A stretch of 64,000 bases of DNA. Source: Mesoflavibacter profundi (GTDB lineage: Bacteria > Bacteroidota > Bacteroidia > Flavobacteriales > Flavobacteriaceae). Positions 58,306 through 64,000 of the stretch are shown in pieces; within the stretch, counting starts at the first letter, position 1, and each line of letters opens with the position of its first letter. A program made the position numbers and the translations under genes. Location of the stretch: contig NZ_CP061703.1 of the NCBI RefSeq assembly GCF_014764305.1, positions 1,952,800 through 2,016,799 of the forward strand, in the 5' to 3' direction. Below the pieces are notes generated by a model, which searched no databases, had not been told where the DNA came from, and saw only the letters and a program-made list of their open reading frames with translations.

Positions 58306-58809
58306 TTATAAATGTTGTTGTAGCCAGTTTTTTTTGTCAAATTCAAAATCAATATTAGAATATTCAATAATGGCTAAGCTTAATCCAATAGTTTCATCTT
58401 CTGAAATCATCAAGCCATAATATAAATCATCCTTATTTTTATAGTCGTCATAAGTCTGTTCGTGAATATCATTTTTAAACCACCATGTCATTTGTTTAAA
58501 AGTTTTCCAATCAGACCAATTTTGGTCATTCTCATCGTTACCATATTCATTTATTAATAAATCAATGAGCTTTTTTAATTCAGAGTTTTCATAATTTGAT
58601 GACCTTAATTCAAGATGTCTTGCTTTTTTATCAAACACCGAGATTAGTATTTGGTCAAACAAACCAAAAAAAATTGCTTTCAAGTCAAACAGTAGAAAAT
58701 TCCTATTTTTATTATGGTCAGAAATCAAATCAGCTTTGAATTCTGAATTTCGATAAAGGAAATCGGTATCAATTTCTAATAATTCTTTTATGTTTTTTGG
58801 GTTTCTCAA
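58306..58809 (-). CDS. Orphan protein of unknown function between two repeats
   Basis: 167 residues, acidic, Asp/Asn/Trp-rich (QNWSDWKTFKQMTWWFKN, YDDYKNKDDLYYGLMISEDE, FDKKNWLQQHL). No signal peptide or membrane segment (the KAIFFGLFDQILISVF stretch is only mildly hydrophobic). No family recognised. It stands alone with no clear promoter or terminator of its own and is flanked on both sides by copies of the same palindromic repeat in the same orientation, which suggests acquisition or rearrangement. Immunity-type or SMI1-like roles are possible but unsupported. Confidence 0.6.
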   Translation of the reverse strand: MRNPKNIKELLEIDTDFLYRNSEFKADLISDHNKNRNFLLFDLKAIFFGLFDQILISVFDKKARHLELRSSNYENSELKKLIDLLINEYGNDENDQNWSDWKTFKQMTWWFKNDIHEQTYDDYKNKDDLYYGLMISEDETIGLSLAIIEYSNIDFEFDKKNWLQQHL

Positions 58810-58828
58810 AATTGGTTACATCTTACGT

Positions 58829-58901
58829 TGTCATTCCGCACTTGATGCGGAATCAATTTTTTTTTTTTTTTTTTTAGATTCCTGCTTTCGCAACAATGAC
58901 A
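58829..58901. repeat. Palindromic intergenic repeat with T19 tract, right copy
   Basis: Ends TGTCATT (58829-58835) and AATGACA (58895-58901) are exact inverted copies. The left half has a hairpin CCGCA/TGCGG (58836-58840, 58846-58850) around CTTGA. A homopolymer of 19 T's (58857-58875) fills the middle. The right half starts GATTCCTGCTTTCGCA and looks like a decayed second hairpin. It resembles the small palindromic repeats seen between genes in many genomes of this phylum. No ORF. Confidence 0.75.
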
Positions 58902-58950
58902 GTGATTGATAAAAAATAATCACTTTTTTCTCTAAACTATAATTTAAATA

Positions 58951-59196
58951 TCAGCTGTGGTTTGTTTTATTTTTTGGTGGTACAGGATCAAATCCTTTTC
59001 CTCCAAATGGATGACATCTAGATATTCTTTTTAAGCTTAACCAACCACCTTTTAATAACCCATGAGTTAACAACGCTTCTTTTGCGTAATGCGAACATGT
59101 AGGCTGGTATCTACACGTGTTTGGTGTAAATGGAGAAATAAAAGTTTGGTATATTTTTATAAGAAATAAAAAAGGTTTAATGATTAGTTTTTTCAT
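58951..59196 (-). CDS. yidD: Membrane protein insertion efficiency factor YidD
   Basis: 81 residues. Short amphipathic protein helping membrane-protein insertion together with YidC. Seen: [40 protein letters not shown] and [18 protein letters not shown], the full family signature with three conserved Cys. It lies 44 bp after cysS on the same strand, behind the cysS hairpin. Confidence 0.96.
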   Translation of the reverse strand: MKKLIIKPFLFLIKIYQTFISPFTPNTCRYQPTCSHYAKEALLTHGLLKGGWLSLKRISRCHPFGGKGFDPVPPKNKTNHS

Positions 59197-59208
59197 GGTT
59201 ATAAACTA

Positions 59209-59236
59209 AAAATCCTTTCTAATTAAAGAAAGGATT
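59209..59236 (-). terminator. Terminator-like hairpin after cysS
   Basis: Palindrome with AAATCCTTTCT / AGAAAGGATTT arms (about 59210-59220 and 59226-59236). On the minus strand it follows the cysS stop at once and ends in a short T stretch. It may reduce read-through from cysS into yidD. Confidence 0.6.
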
Positions 59237-59240
59237 TGTT

Positions 59241-60725
59241 TTAATTTGAAGTAAACGTTGTACCGTCTTTACCATCTTTTAATTGTATGCCAACTTCAGC
59301 TAATTCATCTCTAATTTTATCACTTAAAGCAAAGTCTTTATTAGCTCTGGCTTCTTGACGTAATTTTATTAAAAGCTCTACAGTTCCTGATAATTTATCT
59401 GTACCAGTAGATGAGTTTTCTTTGTCATCTTTTAAACCTAAAATTTCAAAAGTAAATTCGTTTAAGGTTCTGGTAAGTAAGTTTAAATCATCTTTAGTAA
59501 TTTGTTCTGTTTCGTCTTTTATTTGGTTAATGTATTTTACAGCTTCAAAAAGATTAGCAATTAAAATAGGTGTATTAAAATCGTCGTTCATAGCATCAAA
59601 ACATTTCTGTTTCCATGCATTAATATCTATGCTACTTGATGCGTTTGTTTTTAATGTGCTTAAAGATTTTATAGCTTCCATTAAACGGTTGTAACCCTTA
59701 TCTGCTGCAAGTAATCCATCGTTGGTAAAATCTAAAACACTTCTATAATGCGCTTGTAACATAAAAAATCTAGCAACACTTGGTGTAAAAGCTTTGGTAA
59801 TATGTGGATTGTCGCCAGTGAAAATTTCGTTTGGTAGAATAAAATTCCCAGTAGACTTAGCCATTTTTTTACCATTCATGATTAACATGTTAGCATGCAT
59901 CCAATAGTTAACTGGCGATTTGCCTTTAGCTGCTTGGTTTTGAGCAATTTCACACTCGTGATGCGGGAATTTTAAATCCATTCCGCCACCATGTATATCA
60001 AACTGTTCGCCTAAATATTTAGTGCTCATTGCAGTACACTCTAAGTGCCAACCAGGAAATCCGTCACTCCAAGGTGATGGCCAACGCATAATGTGTGATG
60101 GTTCTGCTTTTTTCCAAAGCGCAAAATCTTGTGGGTTTTTCTTATCGGATTGCCCATCAAGTTCTCGAGTGTTATGAATTAAATCTTCAAGCTTACGCTT
60201 ACTTAAAATGCCGTATTCCTTGCTTTCGTTATACTTATGTACGTCAAAATATACAGAACCGTTAACTTCGTAAGCAAAACCATTATCTATTATTGTTTTG
60301 ATAAGTTCAATTTGTTCAATAATATGACCTGTTGCTGTTGGTTCTATACTTGGAGGTAAAAAATTAAACGTGTTTAAGATGTTATGAAAATCTACGGTGT
60401 AACGTTGTACAACTTCCATAGGCTCTATTTCTTCTAAACGAGCTTTTTTAGCGATACGATCTTCACCTACATCGGCATCATTTTCTAAATGTCCAGCATC
60501 TGTAATGTTTCTAACATATCTTACTTTGTAGCCTAAATATTTTAAATATCTAAAGATTACATCAAAAGACATAAATGTTCTTACGTTACCTAGATGTACA
60601 TTGCTATATACTGTTGGTCCGCATACATACATGCCTACATAACCTTCGTGTATAGATTTAAATTGTTCTTTTTCTCCTGATAAAGAATTATAAATTTTAA
60701 TGTTTTGTTCTTGGTAAAGTTGCAT
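59241..60725 (-). CDS. cysS: Cysteinyl-tRNA synthetase
   Basis: 494 residues, class I synthetase. Zinc and catalytic core: [20 protein letters not shown] with the HIGH motif as [14 protein letters not shown] and HHECEIAQ providing zinc ligands, and the KMSKS loop as [15 protein letters not shown]-type anticodon domain lies at about 345-430 and a basic C-terminal region carries the terminal KDGKDGTTF. Starts 7 bp after the end of folE, so the pair is co-transcribed. Confidence 0.98.
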   Translation of the reverse strand: MQLYQEQNIKIYNSLSGEKEQFKSIHEGYVGMYVCGPTVYSNVHLGNVRTFMSFDVIFRYLKYLGYKVRYVRNITDAGHLENDADVGEDRIAKKARLEEIEPMEVVQRYTVDFHNILNTFNFLPPSIEPTATGHIIEQIELIKTIIDNGFAYEVNGSVYFDVHKYNESKEYGILSKRKLEDLIHNTRELDGQSDKKNPQDFALWKKAEPSHIMRWPSPWSDGFPGWHLECTAMSTKYLGEQFDIHGGGMDLKFPHHECEIAQNQAAKGKSPVNYWMHANMLIMNGKKMAKSTGNFILPNEIFTGDNPHITKAFTPSVARFFMLQAHYRSVLDFTNDGLLAADKGYNRLMEAIKSLSTLKTNASSSIDINAWKQKCFDAMNDDFNTPILIANLFEAVKYINQIKDETEQITKDDLNLLTRTLNEFTFEILGLKDDKENSSTGTDKLSGTVELLIKLRQEARANKDFALSDKIRDELAEVGIQLKDGKDGTTFTSN

Positions 60726-60732
60726 GATTGTA

Positions 60733-61419
60733 CTAAAATTTAGTCTCTAATTGTATGTAATCTAAAAATTCGCGTTTAGTTTCTTTGTTTTTAAAAGCAC
60801 CACCAAACTCAGATGTAACCGTGCTGCTTTCTATATCTCTAATACCTCTAGAGTTTACGCATAAATGTTTGGCGTCTATAACGCACGCTACATCTTCTGT
60901 ACCTAAAACCTCTTGAAGTTCTTTTACAATTTGAATAGTAAGACGTTCTTGTACTTGAGGTCTTTTTGCGTAATAGTCTACAATTCTATTCATTTTTGAT
61001 AAACCAACTACGCTTCCATTAGAAATGTACGCAACATGAGCTTTACCTACTATTGGTAGTAAATGGTGCTCGCAAGTAGAATACACAGTGATGTTTTTTT
61101 CTACAAGCATTTCGCCATATTGATATTTATTGTCAAAAGTAGACGCTTTAGGTTTTTTATTTGGATGTAAGCCTCCAAAAATTTCGTTTACAAACATTTT
61201 AGCGACACGATTTGGTGTTCCTTTTAAACTGTCGTCTGTTAAGTCTAAACCTAAAGTGTTCATTATATTAGTGACATCTTTTTTTATGCTTTCAATTTTT
61301 TCTTGATCAGAAAGGTTGAATGCATCCTTTCTTAAAGGTGTGTCATGGTTTGTGCCGATATGGTTTTCACCTAAGTGATCTTCATTTTCAATATTTTCTA
61401 CAGAATTGTCAATCTTCAT
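60733..61419 (-). CDS. folE: GTP cyclohydrolase I
   Basis: 228 residues. First step of folate/pterin synthesis: GTP to dihydroneopterin triphosphate. Zinc-site Cys and His in [18 protein letters not shown], second Cys in [31 protein letters not shown] and [12 protein letters not shown] are intact. The first 35 residues ([18 protein letters not shown]) form a polar extension not found in E. coli FolE. -7 promoter box upstream on the minus strand; operon with cysS. Confidence 0.97.
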   Translation of the reverse strand: MKIDNSVENIENEDHLGENHIGTNHDTPLRKDAFNLSDQEKIESIKKDVTNIMNTLGLDLTDDSLKGTPNRVAKMFVNEIFGGLHPNKKPKASTFDNKYQYGEMLVEKNITVYSTCEHHLLPIVGKAHVAYISNGSVVGLSKMNRIVDYYAKRPQVQERLTIQIVKELQEVLGTEDVACVIDAKHLCVNSRGIRDIESSTVTSEFGGAFKNKETKREFLDYIQLETKF

Positions 61420-61452
61420 TTTTGTTTAAAATGTCATGTTAAAAATAGTCTG

Positions 61453-61460
61453 CAAAGATA
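61453..61460 (-). promoter_or_regulatory. folE promoter (-7 element)
   Basis: On the minus strand TATCTTTG followed by CAGAC, fitting TAnnTTTG and resembling TACCTTTGCAG at the rpsL promoter. No clear TTG at -33. Predicted leader about 30 nt to the folE ATG. Confidence 0.6.
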
Positions 61461-61614
61461 AGCAATTAATAAAATTAAAACTTTAAAGATTAGTATTTAT
61501 TAATGGACTATTTAGAAGTGTTATAAAAAAGTAATAATAACGTTATCAAATTAACATTGTATTTATTAAAAATTTCTTAATTTTCGGTCTTATTATATAA
61601 CTATCAATAAAACT

Positions 61615-62085
61615 ATGAATCGTTTCCTATTTTTTACTATTGCTTTTTTAGGGCTATTAGCATCTCAAGAAGTTAATGCACAGCACAATAAAAAGCTTAA
61701 AACACAACCGGTTAAGTATTCTAATAATATTAATTCTCCTCTTTCTTCTAAAGAGTTTAATATGCTTAAAGAGGTGTATCAAGATAAATTAGATAAGTAT
61801 GTTTTAAGTAGGCCAGCAAGGCTAAATGATTTTAAACACTTACTAAGAAATAGAATTGTAATTAAGAAAATAACTGGAAATTTAGGAAGTAAGGTTAAAA
61901 AATTATCTCAGGTAAGCTTATTTGATAATTATAATCCAAATCTAAAAAGGGATTTAACTTTTAATCTAGAAACATTTAATCCTTTAAAATATAATTTGGA
62001 GTTTTTTAGAGTTGGTTCTGTTATGTATCATATTGATAATACAGAATATTACATTGTTATTAAAGCACAAAACTTAAAAAAATAA
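61615..62085 (+). CDS. Small secreted protein of unknown function
   Basis: 156 residues. Signal peptide MNRFLFFTIAFLGLLASQEV-NAQ, then a lysine-rich mature part (HNKKLKTQPVKYSNNI, LSSKEFNMLKEVYQDKLDKY, NDFKHLLRNRIVIKKI, and C-terminal SVMYHIDNTEYYIVIKAQNL). No family recognised. The stop is at 62083-62085, 48 bp before the likely start of the adhesin gene, so the two may be one operon. Confidence 0.65.
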   Translation: MNRFLFFTIAFLGLLASQEVNAQHNKKLKTQPVKYSNNINSPLSSKEFNMLKEVYQDKLDKYVLSRPARLNDFKHLLRNRIVIKKITGNLGSKVKKLSQVSLFDNYNPNLKRDLTFNLETFNPLKYNLEFFRVGSVMYHIDNTEYYIVIKAQNLKK

Positions 62086-62133
62086 ATGAGATTGAACTAC
62101 AATAAGTATTTCAACCTTACAAAAGATAAAAAA

Positions 62134-64000
62134 ATGAAAAAATTTTTACTACCATTATTACTTCTAAATATTTGTTTTTCTTTTGCACAAGATGTTTTGA
62201 TGCAAACTACCACAGTAAGCCAATGTGGTGGAGTTTTTTATGACTCAGGAGGAAGTGCAGCTAACTATTCTAACGACGAAAATTTTGTTCTAACTATTTG
62301 TCCAGATGTTGCTGGTCAACAAGTCCAATTAGATTTTGTTGCTTTTAGTACGCAATTAAATTCTGACACGATGACTATCTATGATGGTGATAGTACAGCT
62401 GCAAATGCATTTGGTACTTTTTCTGGTGGAGGAGCAGCTAATAACCCAGGTTTTGTGTCTGCAACACCTAATAATCCTACAGGATGTTTAACTATAGAAT
62501 TTGTATCAGATGGATCAGCCAATACAACTGGTTGGGAAGCAAATATCTCTTGTTTTGAACCTTGTCAATCAATAGTTTCTCAATTAGATAGTGCTACACC
62601 AGCACCAAACGGAGATGGTTATATAAGAGTATGTCCGGGAGATCCAATAACATTAAACGGTAGTGCTAATTTTTCTGTTGATGGTACAGGAGCAACTTAC
62701 GAATGGGACTTAGGTGATGGTAATTTTGTCTCTGGTCAAACAGCTACTTTTTCTTATGCTACACCAGGAGTTTATATAGTAAATTTAAATGTTACAGATA
62801 CTAATACAGATCCAGATCCTGCAGGATGTTCTAATACAAATTTAATAAATCAAGTAATACAAGTAAGCACAGAGCCTGATTTTACAGGAACTTCAGCTTC
62901 TTCTGCTACTGCTTGTTTTGGAGAACAAGTAACTCTTACAGGAGTAGCAAACCAAGTTGAGTTTATTAATGATTGTACGCCTCCTGTAAGTGGTACAACG
63001 TTTTTGCCTGACGGTTCTGGAGCAACTTATCAAACATGTGTTACTGTAGATTGTTATGATTCAGGTTTAACACTTACTGATATTAATCAAATCATAGGAA
63101 TTTGTGTTAATATGGAGCATTCTTTTATGGGAGATTTAGATATCAATATAATAAGTCCCAATGGTCAAATGGCTGTTCTTAAAGGTTATCCTGGTGGAGG
63201 AGGTACATATCTAGGAGGAGCAAATGACGATGGTTCTAATACTCCTGGAGTTGGAGCAGATTATTGTTTTGCAAGTACAGGAACTGTTACTATTGAAAAC
63301 GGACCAACAATAATAGCTGGTAGTAACCCACCAAATAACTCTATAACACCTGGTACTTATTTACCTGAAGGTAACTTGTCTAATTTGTTAGGCAGTCCAC
63401 TTAACGGTGATTGGTGTATACAAATAATTGATAATCTAAGTATAGATAATGGTTATATTTTCTCTTGGAGTATTGAGTTTGATCCAACCTTACAGCCACC
63501 AGAGTATTCTTTTACTCCTGTAACTACTTCTGAAGCTTGGGATTCAGATCCTACAATAGTTAGTTCTTCTGGAAATGATATAACAGTACAACCTTCTGCT
63601 CCAGGACAATATTGTTATACTTACAGAGTTATGAATGATTTTGGATGTGAATATACAGAACAAGTATGTATAGATATTTATCCAGAAGTAGATAATGGTT
63701 TGCCTGATAATTTATTCATGTGTAATCCAGGAGCTCCTCCTTATATTTTTGATTTAACACAAAATGATGCTGTTTTAACAGCGCCTTCAGCAATACCTGC
63801 AGATTTAGTAATTACTTATCATGAATCCCAAACAGATGCTGATTCAGATATTAATGCTATTGCAAATCCATCAGCCTATAGTTCAACAGCAACTTTAGGT
63901 AATCCGCAAACTATCTATGTTAGAATTGAATATTTAAATACTAATTGTTTTGAAACAGAAACTTTTACATTAAATATTACAACTCAGCCTACCATCAATC
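62134..64000 (+). CDS. Large secreted surface protein with CUB, PKD and P-type domains (C-terminus outside window)
   Basis: 622 visible codons from the ATG at 62134 (an upstream in-frame ATG at 62086 abuts the previous stop but precedes a non-signal segment). Signal peptide MKKFLLPLLLLNICFSFAQ; CUB domain about 25-145 (CGGVFYDSGGSAANYSNDEN... GWEANISC); PKD domain about 155-260 (ATYEWDLGDGNFVSGQTATF); proprotein-convertase P-like domain about 300-450 (VNMEHSFMGDLDINIISPNG... LNGDWCIQIIDN); and from about 525 a module with YHESQTDADSDINAIANPSA and QTIYVRIEYL. This layout is common in type IX secretion substrates that end in a gliding-motility-associated C-terminal domain, here outside the window. 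Likely adhesin. Confidence 0.82.
   Translation, partial: MKKFLLPLLLLNICFSFAQDVLMQTTTVSQCGGVFYDSGGSAANYSNDENFVLTICPDVAGQQVQLDFVAFSTQLNSDTMTIYDGDSTAANAFGTFSGGGAANNPGFVSATPNNPTGCLTIEFVSDGSANTTGWEANISCFEPCQSIVSQLDSATPAPNGDGYIRVCPGDPITLNGSANFSVDGTGATYEWDLGDGNFVSGQTATFSYATPGVYIVNLNVTDTNTDPDPAGCSNTNLINQVIQVSTEPDFTGTSASSATACFGEQVTLTGVANQVEFINDCTPPVSGTTFLPDGSGATYQTCVTVDCYDSGLTLTDINQIIGICVNMEHSFMGDLDINIISPNGQMAVLKGYPGGGGTYLGGANDDGSNTPGVGADYCFASTGTVTIENGPTIIAGSNPPNNSITPGTYLPEGNLSNLLGSPLNGDWCIQIIDNLSIDNGYIFSWSIEFDPTLQPPEYSFTPVTTSEAWDSDPTIVSSSGNDITVQPSAPGQYCYTYRVMNDFGCEYTEQVCIDIYPEVDNGLPDNLFMCNPGAPPYIFDLTQNDAVLTAPSAIPADLVITYHESQTDADSDINAIANPSAYSSTATLGNPQTIYVRIEYLNTNCFETETFTLNITTQPTIN

Noticed and set aside
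58829-58901. Insertion-sequence end or transposon remnant
   Set aside because: Only short inverted ends and internal hairpins are visible, with no transposase gene and no clear target-site duplication.

Overview
The window is AT-rich chromosomal DNA from a member of the Bacteroidota, most likely a (marine) Flavobacteriaceae bacterium. The evidence is a SusC/RagA-type TonB-dependent receptor, lipoproteins with acidic residues right after the lipobox Cys, an ECF sigma/FecR/TonB-receptor cassette, C1q-like surface proteins with a VGINTxNP start, a fused SecDF, a CUB/PKD surface protein of the type IX secretion kind, promoters of the TTG-N19-TAnnTTTG type, and little or no Shine-Dalgarno sequence before genes. 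I cannot name the genus.

Layout. 1-3710 (minus strand): the N-terminal part of a SusC-like receptor, cut by the window edge, and a short Omp85-type outer-membrane protein. 3818-21227 (plus strand): one compact block holding the str, S10, spc and alpha operons, rpsL to rplQ. tuf is absent between fusA and rpsJ, and adk and map are absent between secY and infA. Inside the block are several non-coding leaders, and a terminator followed by a new promoter between rpsK and rpsD. 21256-26244: carA, eno, gltA and an arginine-deiminase-fold hydrolase, each followed by its own terminator.

26278-33727 is the main accessory locus. On the minus strand it has an ECF sigma factor, a FecR anti-sigma factor, an STN-type TonB receptor and a small beta-barrel protein. 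On the plus strand, divergently, it has two surface lipoproteins built from five copies of one lipocalin-like module. A bipartite element, GGTAGGA-N16-TGTTTTATA, occurs twice with identical spacing, once facing fecR and once facing the lipoproteins. It therefore looks like the promoter of this sigma factor and joins both arms into one regulon.

33815-43236: ffh, folD, a YwaF-like membrane protein, then a minus-strand run (rluF, alpha/beta hydrolase, cupin, PH-like membrane protein, lipoprotein, HerA/DUF853 ATPase) and two C1q-like proteins with nearly identical 5' ends. 43405-51789: queE, a free-standing NUMOD4/HNH protein, asnB, a third C1q-like protein, gyrB behind a structured promoter and leader, a DUF6588 protein and mdh. 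51913-58142: a DUF4412 protein, a small secreted or anchored protein, secDF, lgt and a DUF192 lipoprotein. 58143-61460: palindromic repeats around an orphan gene, then yidD, cysS and folE. 61615-64000: a small secreted protein and the start of a large CUB-PKD-P-domain surface protein that runs off the window.

Most of the window is core housekeeping: translation, protein export and lipoprotein maturation (secY, secDF, ffh, yidD, lgt), central carbon metabolism (eno, gltA, mdh) and cofactor or nucleotide synthesis. The best candidate for a new system is the sigma/FecR/TonB/modular-lipoprotein locus. No tRNA, rRNA, CRISPR array, insertion sequence or prophage was seen.
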